Shown: in pieces, positions 8,307 through 18,800 of the stretch
Layout: each line of letters starts with the position of its first letter
Numbering within the stretch: position 1 is the stretch's first letter
Assembly: GCF_018409545.1 (NCBI RefSeq)
Contig: NZ_AP024563.1
Coordinates: forward strand, 2,968,001 to 3,032,000
Direction: 5' to 3'
Length of the DNA: 64,000 nucleotides
DNA from: Allochromatium tepidum
GTDB lineage: Bacteria; Pseudomonadota; Gammaproteobacteria; Chromatiales; Chromatiaceae
Translations under genes and position numbers: made by a program
The notes under the pieces: model-generated
The model's database searches: none
Told to the model about the DNA's origin: nothing
Seen by the model: the letters and a program-made list of their open reading frames with translations, nothing else

Positions 8307-9385
8307 GCGCTGGTCGCGGCCTCGATCTCGAAGCGGCGAGCCGCCCGCTGGAGTTCCTCACGCGGAAGCGGGTCGTCGAGCGTGGCGCTCATGGCCTCGG
8401 CCAGCGCCGCGTCGTCGCCGACCGGCACCAGGGGTCCATAGCGCCCGTCATCCAGGATCTCGCGCGGACCGCTCGGACAGTCGGTCGAGACCACGGGCGT
8501 ACCGACCGCCAGCGCCTCGACCGGCACGAAGGGCAGTCCTTCCCAGCGCGATGAGAAGGCGAAGAGCGCGGCATGGGCCATGTAGGCATAGGGCTGGGGT
8601 ACGAAACCGGGAAGCGCGAAGTCCTCTCCGACCCCTAGGCTCGCGGCCAGCGCCAGCAGGCGTTCGCGATGCCGTCCCTCGCCGAGGATCATGAGCCGCA
8701 CCGGACGCCGCGCGCGCAGACGGGCGAAGGCGCGCACGAGCGTGGCGAAGTCCTTGCGCCCGCAGAGTTCACCGACACTCAGGATCAGCGGCGGCTGTCC
8801 GGGCGCGAACCAGGGATGATCCGGCACCGGCAGGGCTTGGTCGAACAGACGCGCCGGCACCACGGGCGAGGGCACGGCCCGGATGCGTGCACGCTCCAGC
8901 CCGGTATAGGCCGCCATGTCGTCGGCGGCCCCGAGACTCGGCACCAGCACGCGATCGGCGAAGCGATACAGCAGCCCCATCGATCGGCGCTGGACCCAGC
9001 GGTCGAGCACGCCGCGCGAGTCCAGATCCACCGAGATGGTGATCCCGGAACGCAGGATCAGCCGCGTCGGCGTACCGGCCAGGGCGCGTGCCGCCAAGGC
9101 CAGCCGGTTGACGCGGTCCTTGTCCGAGAGCATGACCGCCGGACGCTCGCGGCGCAGATAGCGCACCACGGCCGGCAGCGCCATCAGTGTGTGCGCCGTC
9201 CCGAGATCGACGATGCGCGGCAACGGATCACAGTGTTCGAGATGCGGCCCATGCTCGCGGACCTTGAGCAGATCGACCCGATAGCCGCGTCCGATGAGCG
9301 CCGGCAGCAGATGGCGCGCGAGCCGATCGACGCCGCTGTGACCGGAGGTGGAGAGAAAACAGGCGATGCGGGGTGGCTGTGACAT
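8270..9385 (-). CDS. GT4-type glycosyltransferase
   Basis: 371 residues beginning MSQPPRIACFLSTSGHSGVDRLARHLL, the Rossmann start of the GT-B N-domain. The donor domain contains LSVGELCGRKDFATLVRAF and SSRWEGLPFVPVEALAVG with the two conserved Glu. It matches the transferase at 5631-6794 over the C-terminal block SGPREILxDGRYGPLVPVGD, so it is a paralogue in the same orientation. It probably builds the same surface glycan. The gene starts at the ATG at 9385, and its last codons overlap the O-antigen ligase gene tail to tail. Confidence 0.9.
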   Translation of the reverse strand: MSQPPRIACFLSTSGHSGVDRLARHLLPALIGRGYRVDLLKVREHGPHLEHCDPLPRIVDLGTAHTLMALPAVVRYLRRERPAVMLSDKDRVNRLALAARALAGTPTRLILRSGITISVDLDSRGVLDRWVQRRSMGLLYRFADRVLVPSLGAADDMAAYTGLERARIRAVPSPVVPARLFDQALPVPDHPWFAPGQPPLILSVGELCGRKDFATLVRAFARLRARRPVRLMILGEGRHRERLLALAASLGVGEDFALPGFVPQPYAYMAHAALFAFSSRWEGLPFVPVEALAVGTPVVSTDCPSGPREILDDGRYGPLVPVGDDAALAEAMSATLDDPLPREELQRAARRFEIEAATSAYLDAMGLPAWA

Positions 9386-9659
9386 GGCGCCGATCTTAAT
9401 CGTCTCATCGGCGCGGCGCGACTGCTGCGATCGAACGTCCGCCCGGGCCTTTGGTCTCTGGGTGGAACTTGACCGATTCCGGAGCCCCAGCTACCCTCGA
9501 AACTCCAAACATCCTGGGCGGTGCCATGGCGCTCGAATGCCCGATCGCTCCCCGTCCGCGGATGGTCGGAATCGACCCAAGCCCGCTCGCGCCGCTCGCC
9601 GGCTGGGGCGCGCGGCCGGCGATTCCACCCCATAGGTCGCCAATCACGGATTGCCTCTG
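9386..9659. other. Intergenic region without a recognisable gene
   Basis: 274 bases between divergently placed genes. Short frames here are Arg/Pro-rich and have no recognisable motif. I see no convincing promoter hexamers or RNA gene. Confidence 0.4.
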
Positions 9660-10142
9660 ATGATCGATCAGCCCGCCCAGCCGGCCTCCCGGCCCGTGCC
9701 CGACGCCGTCGAATCATTCTGCTCGCTCTCGGAGGCCTATGCCCCTGAGGCGCGCCATGAGTCGCTGTTCATCGAAGCCATGCGGGCCATCACGCACTGG
9801 CATCTCGAGCGCTCCCCCTGGTATCGGGCTTTCGCGCACCGTCACGGCGTAGACGCGGATCGGCTCGATCGGCTGGAGGCCGTGCTGGCCCTGCCGCCGG
9901 TCCATGCCAATTTCTTCAAGGCACATGAGATCCGCTCGATCACCCTGTCCGAAGTCACGGCCCATCTGACCTCCTCCGGGACGACGGGACAGAAATCGCA
10001 GATCTTCTTCGACGCCTTCACGCTCGGTCATGCGCGTGCCATGGTGGATCAGGTCATGCAGGTGCGCGGCGTGGTCAGCCGGACGCCGGCGCACTATCTG
10101 GTCAATGCCGGTAGTGCCTTTATTCGCAGGATGGCAATCTGA
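9660..10142 (+). pseudogene. LuxE-like acyl-protein synthetase, 3' truncated
   Basis: From the ATG at 9660 the frame encodes about 150 residues of a LuxE/acyl-protein synthetase domain. There is an N-terminal helical region (HWHLERSPWYRAFAHRHG), PPVHANFFKAHEI, and the ATP/AMP-binding signature LTSSGTTGQKSQIFFD. Family members are about 350 residues, so more than half is gone. Coding sense ends at HYLVNA, where the 115-bp inverted-repeat element begins, and the terminal SAFIRRMAI is element sequence. No continuation of the domain is found beyond the element in any frame, so the 3' part was also deleted. In polysaccharide loci such proteins activate acyl groups, so a lipid or glycan role is plausible. 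Confidence 0.75.
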
Positions 10143-10224
10143 GAAGATTGCTCACAAAGGCCAGCAGTCAGAGCGTTGCCGCCTGTAGCGAGCGCAAGAT
10201 CATCCTACTGATTAGGGCACTACC
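10110..10224. mobile_element. 115-bp MITE-like element
   Basis: Bounded by GGTAGTGCC at 10110-10118 and GGCACTACC at 10216-10224, perfect 9-base inverted repeats. Imperfect pairing continues inwards to an AGGATG (10128-10133) mirrored by CATCCT. A possible 3-base target duplication GCC lies on both sides. Inside is a hairpin GCAATCTgagaAGATTGC at 10134-10151. No coding capacity. It resembles a miniature inverted-repeat element mobilised by an IS that is not present here. It sits exactly where the luxE-like reading frame breaks. Confidence 0.6.
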
Positions 10225-10300
10225 GCCGTCCTGAATTCGGGCGCCCGACCGGCACTGGGCGATGAGAGACGCGCATGGAACCCGCGAACAGGATCGAATC

Positions 10301-13300
10301 ATGCTCACCGAAGACTTGACGAGCGTTGCCGACTCAGACTGGCCGACCGGCTTCATGCTGATCCAGGGCAACCGGCTGGAGGAACTACGTGCGCTCCTGG
10401 TCGCCTGGATGCACCGTCATCCGCTCGCGCCGCTGGAGAACGAGACGATCCTGGTGCAGAGCAGCGGCATCGCGCAGTGGCTCAAGCTCGCGCTGGCCGC
10501 CACACCCGATGCCAACGAGACCGAGGGCGGCCTGGGTATCGCCGCCGCGCTCGATGTGATGTTGCCGGCGCGTTTCATCTGGCGCGTCTACCGCACCGTG
10601 CTCGGCGACCTGCCCGAGACCTCGCCCTTCGACAAGGCGCCCCTGACCTGGCGGCTGTATCGTCTGCTCGAACGACTCACGGGTGAGGCGCCGCTCCAGG
10701 CGAGCGACATCCACTGCGAGGCGCTTGCACCGCTGCGCGGCTTTCTGGCGGTCGATGGCCTGGAAGCCGCCCCGCGCCGGCGCTATCAGCTCGCCGAACG
10801 TCTGGCGGATCTGTTCGATCAATATCAGGTCTATCGTGCCGATTGGCTGGCGGCCTGGGGCCAGGGGCGCGACATTCTCATCCGCCACGACGGCAAGCCG
10901 GCCGCTCTGCCGGCCAGTCAGGGCTGGCAGCCGGTGCTCTGGCGTGCTCTGCAAGCCGACGTGCGTGACGAGTATGGCCCGGACGCGCCGTGGCTGCTCC
11001 AGGCCAGTCGCGCCGAGGTCCATCGGGCCTTCCTGGAGCGTGCCGGTCAGGCGGAGGATCGCACCCCGGAGCGCCTCGCGAATCTGCGCGCGGTCGGACT
11101 GCCGCGCCGGGTCATCGTCTTCGGTCTGTCCTCGCTGCCGCGTCAGATGCTGGAAGTGCTGGAGGCCATCGCGCCCGTGTGTCAGGTGATGCTGTTCGTG
11201 CTCAATCCCTGCCGGCACTACTGGGGCGACATCATCGAGGGTCGCGATCTGTTTCGCCGGCCCTATCGGCGCCGGTCGGAACGCAAGGCGCCGACGGATC
11301 TCGACGAGTCCGAATGGCATCTGCACGGTCATCCGCTGCTCGCGGCCTGGGGCAAGCAGGGACGCGACTATCTGCGCCTGCTCGACGAGCACGACGATCG
11401 CGCGCAATACGAATCCTATTTTCAGTCGCACAGTCTCAAGATCGACCTCTTCGACTCGCCAGGCGCCGACTGTCTGCTGCACCAGTTGCAGGACGACATC
11501 CTGGAACTGCGTCCGCTCCAGGAACGCCGGGACCGGGGAACCGTCATCGACCCCGAGCGCGACCGCAGTCTGGAGTTCATCGTCGCCCACAGCCCGCAGC
11601 GCGAGATCGAGATCCTGCACGACCGGCTGCTCGATGAGTTCGAGCGCTCGGCACGCACCGACCGTCCGCTCCAGCCGCGCGAGGTGCTGGTGATGGTGCC
11701 CGACATCGCCGTCCATGCGCCGCACATCCAGGCCGTCTTCGGGCGGTTCGATCCGGACGATCGGCGTTACATCCCGTTCCGGATCACCGATCAGGGTCAG
11801 CGTCATCGCAACCCGCTGGTCATCGGTCTGGAGCATCTGCTGAATCTGCCGCGCGCCCGCTTCGCCGTCAGCGAGCTGCTCGACCTGCTCGACATCCCGG
11901 CCCTGCGCACGCGCTTCGGTCTCGACGAGCCTGATCTGCCGCGCCTGCGTCTGTGGATCGCCGGGGCCAATGTGCGCTGGGGGCTGGATGCGGCCCAGCG
12001 TGCCGGCCTCGGGCTGCCCGAGGGGCTGGAGCAGAACACCTGGCGTTTCGGACTGCGCCGGCTGCTGCTGGGATTTGCCAGCGGTGACGCCGGACCCTGG
12101 CGCGGCGTGGAACCGCACGACGAGGTCGGCGGACTGGAGGCGGCGCTCCTGGGACCATTGGCGCAGTTGCTCGAACGGCTGGAAGCCTACTGGCAGTGTC
12201 TGACCGAGCCGCGTTCGCCGGCCGGCTGGGTCGAACTGGTCGGCAGGCTGCTGGACGACTTCTTCGCTGAGTCGAGCGAGTCCGATGGGGTCACGCTCGC
12301 GCGTATCCTGCTCGAACTCGACGCCTGGGAGGCCGATTGCATCCGGGGCGGTTTGGGCACGGAACCCATCGCGCTGGAGATCGTCCGCGATTCGCTCCTG
12401 GCCCGGCTCGATCGGCCGAGCCTGACACAGCGCTTCTTGGGCGGGGCGGTCAACTTCGCCACCCTGATGCCGATGCGCGCCATTCCTTTCCGCCAGATCT
12501 GGCTGCTGGGCATGAACGATGGCGACTATCCGCGCCGACGGGTGCCGGCCGACTTCGATCTCATGGCGAACGATTATCGGCCGGGAGATCGCTCGCGGCG
12601 TGAGGACGATCGTTATCTGTTTCTCGAAGCGTTGCTGTCGGCGCGCGAGAAGCTGGTCATCGGCTGGGTCGGGCGCGGCATCCGCGACAACAGCGAGCGT
12701 CCGCCCTCGGTGCTGGTCGGACAGTTGCGCGATCATCTGGCGGCCGGCTGGCGTCGGCCCGATGGCGACGGCGCCGGGCTGCTCGCCGCGCTGACCAGCG
12801 TGCATCCGCTCCAGCCGTTCGGGCGCGGCTATTTCGAACCGGGGCGGGCGAAGACGCTCTTCACCTATGCGCGCGAGTGGCGGGCGGTGCACGATGGCGC
12901 CGGAGCGACGGCGGTCAGCGCCGAGCGGCTCGCGCCCTGGTTGCCCGAGACGCCGGTCGATCTCGATCAGCTCCAGGGCTTTCTGCGCGATCCGATCACG
13001 GCGTTGTTCGATCAGCGCTTGCGGATCAAGGCGCCGGGCGAGGTCGTCGCGCCGCCCGATGTGGAGACCTTCGCGCTCGACGGTCTCGGGGACTGGCAGA
13101 TCAAGGACGAACTGATCAGCCGGACCTTCGAGCCGGGGCTGGACAGGTCGGCACTGGAGCAGCGTCTGCACGCCGGTATCGCGCGCTTCCAGGCGCAGGG
13201 ACGGCTGCCGAATGGGAGTCTGGGCGAGCGTCTGGGGCAAACGGTCATCGCCTATCTGCCGGTGCTCCATACCGCTTGGGACGCGGCCCTGAGCGAATGG

Positions 13301-13891
13301 CCCCGGAGGCTCGATCGTCCGATTCCGGTCATGGTGGAGGTCAATGTACCGGCCGGTCGGCTGGTGCTGGAAGATGTGTTGAGCGATCTGCGCGAGGGCG
13401 ACGATGGGCGCGGTCAGATCATTCTGCAAACCAGCGGGCTGACCAAGGACAAGCATTATCAGTGGCGCAATACACTGCGCGCCTGGGTGCGGCATCTGGC
13501 GGCTCAGCTCGATGGCGAGCCGGTCACGACCCGCCTGCTGACGCCTTCAGGCGATGCGCGTCTGGAACCTGTGCCCGTCGATGAGGCCCGCGAGCGGCTC
13601 GAAGCGCTGCTCGTCGTCTGGTGGGAGGGGATGCAGCGACCGCTGCCGGTTGCGCTCAACGCCGGCATGGCCTGGCTCGACAAGGACGGCCCCGAGACCC
13701 TGGAGGACGGCACGGCGCCCGAGGAACTCAAGGCCTGGAACGCGGCCCTTCAAGCCTTCGACCTGGATCACACATACAACGCCTATGTCGGTCGCTGTTA
13801 CGACAGCTTCGAGGCGCTTTGGTCCGGGGGCGAGTTCGCGCGCTGGGCGCATCGGCTCTATGGCGGTCTGCGCAAGACGATCAGCCGTTAG
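10301..13891 (+). CDS. recC: RecBCD subunit RecC (exonuclease V gamma)
   Basis: 1196 residues from the ATG at 10301; an upstream in-frame ATG at 10262 gives a less family-like N-terminus. RecC is the subunit of the RecBCD helicase-nuclease that scans for Chi during double-strand-break repair and degradation of foreign DNA. Conserved blocks are GNRLEELRALLVAW, ILVQSSGIAQWLKL near the start, the region VNFATLMPMRAIPFRQIWLLGMNDGDYPR, and SRREDDRYLFLEALLSAR. The length agrees with RecC (about 1120-1200). recB and recD normally follow, but here an IS66-type element and then yhaN come next, so RecB and RecD must be encoded elsewhere or are lost. Confidence 0.93.
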   Translation: MLTEDLTSVADSDWPTGFMLIQGNRLEELRALLVAWMHRHPLAPLENETILVQSSGIAQWLKLALAATPDANETEGGLGIAAALDVMLPARFIWRVYRTVLGDLPETSPFDKAPLTWRLYRLLERLTGEAPLQASDIHCEALAPLRGFLAVDGLEAAPRRRYQLAERLADLFDQYQVYRADWLAAWGQGRDILIRHDGKPAALPASQGWQPVLWRALQADVRDEYGPDAPWLLQASRAEVHRAFLERAGQAEDRTPERLANLRAVGLPRRVIVFGLSSLPRQMLEVLEAIAPVCQVMLFVLNPCRHYWGDIIEGRDLFRRPYRRRSERKAPTDLDESEWHLHGHPLLAAWGKQGRDYLRLLDEHDDRAQYESYFQSHSLKIDLFDSPGADCLLHQLQDDILELRPLQERRDRGTVIDPERDRSLEFIVAHSPQREIEILHDRLLDEFERSARTDRPLQPREVLVMVPDIAVHAPHIQAVFGRFDPDDRRYIPFRITDQGQRHRNPLVIGLEHLLNLPRARFAVSELLDLLDIPALRTRFGLDEPDLPRLRLWIAGANVRWGLDAAQRAGLGLPEGLEQNTWRFGLRRLLLGFASGDAGPWRGVEPHDEVGGLEAALLGPLAQLLERLEAYWQCLTEPRSPAGWVELVGRLLDDFFAESSESDGVTLARILLELDAWEADCIRGGLGTEPIALEIVRDSLLARLDRPSLTQRFLGGAVNFATLMPMRAIPFRQIWLLGMNDGDYPRRRVPADFDLMANDYRPGDRSRREDDRYLFLEALLSAREKLVIGWVGRGIRDNSERPPSVLVGQLRDHLAAGWRRPDGDGAGLLAALTSVHPLQPFGRGYFEPGRAKTLFTYAREWRAVHDGAGATAVSAERLAPWLPETPVDLDQLQGFLRDPITALFDQRLRIKAPGEVVAPPDVETFALDGLGDWQIKDELISRTFEPGLDRSALEQRLHAGIARFQAQGRLPNGSLGERLGQTVIAYLPVLHTAWDAALSEWPRRLDRPIPVMVEVNVPAGRLVLEDVLSDLREGDDGRGQIILQTSGLTKDKHYQWRNTLRAWVRHLAAQLDGEPVTTRLLTPSGDARLEPVPVDEARERLEALLVVWWEGMQRPLPVALNAGMAWLDKDGPETLEDGTAPEELKAWNAALQAFDLDHTYNAYVGRCYDSFEALWSGGEFARWAHRLYGGLRKTISR

Positions 13892-13935
13892 CGGAGCCGG
13901 CGGCGCGCAGATAAACGCTCGCTCGAATTGCGCAG

Positions 13936-13976
13936 TGTTACATGAAACAGTTTTCGTGGTATGTTTCGTTTGTAAC
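13936..13976. repeat. Interrupted dyad at the IS66 left border
   Basis: GTTAC-N2-GAAAC is mirrored by GTTTC-N4-GTAAC, with the outer GTAAC being the first bases of the IS66-type terminal repeat. It could be the recC terminator or an insertion target structure. There is no clear T-run. Confidence 0.3.
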
Positions 13977-15712
13977 TTCTCAATAACTCACGGCACGCCC
14001 TTGGCGGCTAAAGCCCGTTGGCGCACGATCTCGGGCAACGGCGGGATAGCGCCCACCTGCCCAATCCGGTCGTTGAGGTAGTCCCAGAAGGAGATCCCGA
14101 GCTTACGACAGGTCTTCTTCAGGCTGGCAAAGATGTCGCGGCAGCGGCGTCCCAGATCACTGCGGGTTCCGCCACTGATCTTGCGCCATTTGACGTAGCT
14201 GCGGATGTCGTTCTCGCTACCGTTGGTGTGTAGCGGGATGTCGGGGCGCAGGAGCACGAGAAGGAGTTCTTGCTGATGGGCCTTGAGGCGCTTGAGGAGC
14301 GCATTGAGCGTGGCCCAAGAGGTTTTCTGGGTGAACAGGGCCTTGAAGCGGGCGCGTAGGCCGGCGATGGCGTCGGGATCGGGGTCGCACCGGTACGCCT
14401 TGAGGTCGGCGTAGAGCGCCCAGAGTTGGGCGCGCATCCGCTGCTGATCCTGGCGGTGGCGCTCATTGAGTGGGATGAGCGTATGAATCCGGCGTTCGGC
14501 GTGCACCCAGCACAGGGCATGGAGCAGGATGGCGAACTGTCCGGCGCCATCGCTGACGATGACCAACTCGCGTGAGAGCCCTTTGGCCAGGACGCCGCCG
14601 AGCAAGGCCCCTTCTGTAGCGATGCGCTGATGGCGCTCCTGGGTGATACCCAGGGTCTGAAGATGGGCCTCCCAAGCGGTGGTCGTCGTCAGTTCCAGGA
14701 TCGGCGGTGCCATCAGCGCCCGGCACATGGCCTGAGGCAGACCTTGGGCGCGCCAATAGGCCAGGGCCTCGTCATTGAGGCTGTAGAACGGCTCACCGGC
14801 TTGCAGCAGGCGCCGGAAATTGATCCGGCTCTTGCTTTCGCTGCTGGAGAACCAGGCGAAGAAGTCATTGCCGATGTGGGTGACGTAGCCGTTGCGCCCC
14901 TGATGGCGCGCCCCGGAGTCATCGACCGTGACGTAGGAGCTGACCTCCAGCCCCACCTCCAGGAGCTGGTCCTTTTCGGCGAAGAAGACGTCGTTGCGAC
15001 CGCTGAGCAGGGCGTCGATCTGACCGACGGAGATGTCGATTCCCCACTCCAGGAGTTGCTCGCGCAACAACGGCTGGGTGACATGGCACTGATGGTATTG
15101 GTAGAGTACATAGGCGCGCAAACCCGCCCCGAAATGACTCCCCTGCACCGTGGCCGGGAGCTCTCCGCACAACCACTCTCCCTCCGGCGTCTGCCACACT
15201 TCCAAACGATAGCGCGTGTTGTGCGCCCCAATGTGCAGATCCTGAACGATGAAATCCCGGTAGCCCTTGAAGCGCGCCGTCGCCGGCACCTCTTCGCGCG
15301 GCGCGATCGGACAGTCTTCGTGAATGATCAGCTCTTGGGTCTTGGCCCGTTTGCTCGAACCGGCCCGACGTGGCTTCTCCTCACCGCCCTCTTCGCCTCC
15401 CCCCGCGCCCTGGCCTGACCCCTCCATCCCACTGGGCTTGAATACGGGACGCGCCTTCTCTCCCTTCAGGATCGCGATCTCATCGCGCAACTGTTGGATC
15501 TGCTCCGCTTGCCGCTGGTTGGCTTCCATCAGCGCTTCGATCAGACTCAACAACTGCTCCACCAGCGGCGTGCGCTCCGCTTCCGGGATGTCAGGCAGTT
15601 GAATCGGTATCGGCATGGGGCGGTGGGTGATGGTTGGTCGCTGGATCAGGGGATGACGCCTACTGTAACGGATCTCGTCAGACAACGCCGCCATGACTTA
15701 TTGAGAAGTTAC
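13972..15712. mobile_element. IS66-family insertion sequence, single-ORF type
   Basis: 1741-bp element with perfect 15-base terminal inverted repeats, GTAACTTCTCAATAA at 13972-13986 and its complement at 15698-15712. The ends start with GTAA as in the IS66 family. It carries only the tnpC-type transposase and lacks tnpA and tnpB, as in the ISBst12 subgroup. The flanking octamers (TTTCGTTT and TGTCTACT) differ, so the 8-base target duplication expected for this family is missing. This suggests recombination or deletion after insertion. Confidence 0.9.
13988..15616 (-). CDS. IS66-family transposase (TnpC)
   Basis: 542 residues from the ATG at 15616 (MPIPIQLPDIPEAER). The frame is open to an ATG at 15694, which lies almost inside the terminal repeat. 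An N-terminal leucine-zipper-like coiled coil (LLSLIEALMEANQRQAEQI) is followed by a Gly-rich linker and a zinc-binding-like region. The DDE catalytic core has TVDDSGARH, VSDGAGQF and GSENDIRSYVKWRKISGGTRS, all intact. The enzyme cuts and joins the element ends. It appears complete and may be active. The lack of TnpA/B is normal for its subgroup. Confidence 0.92.
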   Translation of the reverse strand: MPIPIQLPDIPEAERTPLVEQLLSLIEALMEANQRQAEQIQQLRDEIAILKGEKARPVFKPSGMEGSGQGAGGGEEGGEEKPRRAGSSKRAKTQELIIHEDCPIAPREEVPATARFKGYRDFIVQDLHIGAHNTRYRLEVWQTPEGEWLCGELPATVQGSHFGAGLRAYVLYQYHQCHVTQPLLREQLLEWGIDISVGQIDALLSGRNDVFFAEKDQLLEVGLEVSSYVTVDDSGARHQGRNGYVTHIGNDFFAWFSSSESKSRINFRRLLQAGEPFYSLNDEALAYWRAQGLPQAMCRALMAPPILELTTTTAWEAHLQTLGITQERHQRIATEGALLGGVLAKGLSRELVIVSDGAGQFAILLHALCWVHAERRIHTLIPLNERHRQDQQRMRAQLWALYADLKAYRCDPDPDAIAGLRARFKALFTQKTSWATLNALLKRLKAHQQELLLVLLRPDIPLHTNGSENDIRSYVKWRKISGGTRSDLGRRCRDIFASLKKTCRKLGISFWDYLNDRIGQVGAIPPLPEIVRQRALAAKGVP

Positions 15713-15800
15713 TGTCTACTCCAACTGTACGTGAGCGAACGATTTTTGCCGGCTGGTAGGACACTTTGTCCAAAGTCCAAATCCTTAGACGCGGACAACT

Positions 15801-18800
15801 TTATTGGTTGAGTGTGTGCACGAACACGCGACGATCCGCCTCTTTCAGACCTTGCGCCTGTTCGACGACACGATGATGATGGGTGAATAGAATCACCTGC
15901 GTCCTGACGGACAGGTCGGCCAGGACGTCGAGCGTGGCGCGGGCGCGTTCGTCGTCGAACTGGATCAGGATATCGTCGACGATGAACGGCAGTGGCGGCG
16001 AGCTGTCGAGATGACGATCGAGATGGGCCAGCCGTAGCGCCAGATAGAGCTGATCGCGCGTGCCGGTGCTCATGGCCGCGACCCGAACCCGCTCCCCATT
16101 GGTACGCACGCCGACCAGGATGGGTTGATCGGCGTCGTCGAAATCGCTCTCCACGGCGGCGAAGCGGGCGCCGGTCAGCCGGGCGAAATAGGCGCCGGCG
16201 CGGGCCAGGATCGGGTCGCGGTTTTGGCGTCGGAACTGCTCGATGGCCTCGCGCAGCAGGCGCGCCGCCAGGCGCAGCCGGACATAGTGTTCGGTATGAC
16301 TGCGCAAACCGGCGCGCGTGCGCTCGGCTTCTTCGGCGAGGAGCGCGGCGCTGTCGGCGCCGGTCATGGCGCTGAAATCGCGCTCGGCATGAATGCGACG
16401 TTCGAGCGCCTCGGTATGGCGGGGTTGCAGCTCCTGTTCGATCAGACGACCGAGCCTCAGATGTTCATGCACCACCGCTTCGGTCTCGACACCCTGCGCC
16501 TCCTGCTCCAGGGCCGCGAGATCGAGACCGTCACCGCCGGCGATCAGTTCGTCCTCGACGCGCCGGAGTTCTTCGGTCAGACGCGCATAGGTGCGGGAGC
16601 GTTCCAGCGCGGCGGGCAACGCCTCGGGGTCGGTGCAGCCGGCCAGCCGACACAGCTCGGCCAGCGTCTCTTCAGTCGCCTGCAACGCGGCCTCGGTCTC
16701 ACCGAGCTCGATGTGGGTCTGATCGGCCTGCGTGCGCAGTGCGTTGCGACGGCTGAGGGCCTCGCGCTGCCGGATGAGCCGTTGATGCAGCTGCGGAACC
16801 GAGATCTCGACCGGCGCGGTGAGCAGATCCGGAGCCAGAGACTCCAGCCGTGCCTGGGTGTCGGCGGCGAACTGGCGGGCGTCGCGGTCGATGCCCTGGA
16901 TACGCGCCTCCAGACGGCGGACCTCATCCATGCACGTGAGGATGGCGGCGATGGCGTCGAGATGGTCCGAGACATCCGCCGGCGTGGCCGTGGACGGCAG
17001 TCCCAGATCGGTGGTCAGCGTCGCCCAGCCGGTCTGCCAGGCGGTGCGATCGGCCCGTGCGCGCTCCAGGGCACGTTCGAGACGCTGACGCTGCTGTTGG
17101 AGCGTGGCGACCTTTTCGCTCAGGGCGCGACGTTGCTCCTGGACGCGTCGCCCCTCGCGCAGACAGGCTTCGGCCTGATCGAGCCGGGGTGCGAGTGTCT
17201 CGGGCCGGGTCGTCGGCCGGACGGGGGAGGCGAGGGCGTCGAGCCGATCGGCGAGCGCCTGGAGATGCCGTGTGCGCTCGGCGCGCTGGGTCTCCAGCGT
17301 CTGACGTAATTCATCCTCCGCTGTCGCCCGCTCCTGAAGTCGTTGAGCGCGGTTGAGCCAGTCGAGCATCTCACCGGCCGAGCGCGGTTGGATTCCGCAC
17401 GGACGCCAGAGGGCCTGCCAGTCGGCCTCGAGCGCCTGACGACGCCGGTTCAGGGCCTCGAGTGCGGCGTCCAGATCGGCGCGCGCGCGCGTCTGTGTCT
17501 CCAGGGCGGCTTGATCCCGTGCCTGGTCATGGACGCGCCGGCTCTCGCGTCTGAGTCGGTCGGCGAGGGCGTCGGCCTGGGTCATAGCGCTCTCGAACGC
17601 TTCAGGCAGTGGCGTCCCGGAGGCATAGTCGGCGGCCTCGGCCCGAACATCACGCCCTTCGAGCCACTGACCTCGAAGCAGTTGCCAGCCGCGTTCACGG
17701 TGGTCGCGCGCCTGTTCGAGATCGGCTTCACTGGGCACCGCCCCGGCCAGTTGCAGCGTGCGCAGCGATTGTTCGAGCCGACGGCACTCGGCGGCGCTCC
17801 CGACGCGCGCTTCGGTGAGCCGCCGTTGTTCCTCGTCCAGCGACAGCGCCTCGGCGGCATAGCGGCGTAGCGTCGCTTCGCCGGGCAGGGGCGCGCCTTG
17901 CAGACCGGCGAGATCGCCCGTCCAGAGTCCGAGCGCCGCCAGTTCGCGCGCGCACCGTTCGGCGTGCAGACGCAGGCGCGCTTCGGTGTCGGCGATGGTG
18001 CGATCCGGATCCCCCGCGCGCCGCGCGGCCTGTACGGCACGTTCCAGACCCTCGAGATCCAGTGGGTCGGCGGCGATTTCAGACAGGGCGGCACGCGCTT
18101 CGGCCAACGCCTGCTCGGTGTCGGCCAGATTGGCGCTCGCCGTAGCGACGGCCTTCTCCACGGCTTCGCGGTGTCCGCCCAGTTCGGTGGCCTGACGGCG
18201 GCGGTCGAGCAGCGGACGCAGCGATTCGACGTCCTCGAGCGTCAGTTCGGGACGGATCGCCGCCAGACGCCGCGTGGCGAGTTCGCGCTGCGCATTGGCC
18301 ATGGCGACCAGATTGGGACGATCCTGCGCGGCCTTGCGATGACTGCCGAGCCGCTCGCGCAGGGTATCGATGGCCTCGCCCTGGGCGAGCAGCGCGTCCG
18401 ACAGCGGTTCGGCGTCGGCCTTGGTCGTCAGCTCGGCCAGACGCGCGCGGGCGGTTCGTTGCTGCTCGCGCAGGAGTCGGCGTTGGTGGTCGGCGCTGTC
18501 GCAGCGCGCGCCGAAGTCATCCGGGAGCTGGGGCGCGTCGGCCAGCGCCTCCAGCTGTTCGCGCAACCGCGCCCGTCGGGCCAGCCCCGGCAGGGTGCGG
18601 CGCAGGCGTTCGAGGGTGTGGCGGCGCGCCGTGGCGGTGGCCAATTGGGCCTCGATCCCGGCGAGTTCGGCCTGGAGCCGGTCGCGTTCCTGACGCGCGT
18701 CATCCCAATGGCGCGCCGACAGGGACGCCTCACGCAGTTGGCGCTGGAGGTCGTTGAGCCGGCTCAGATGGCTGTTGATCACGGGCTTGTGCGCACGTGG

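Noticed and set aside
10385..13495. 1036-codon open frame antisense to recC
   Set aside because: High GC leaves the antisense frame open. Its protein is a Gln/Arg/Asp/Ile-rich mirror of RecC with no domain, while recC shows clear family motifs.
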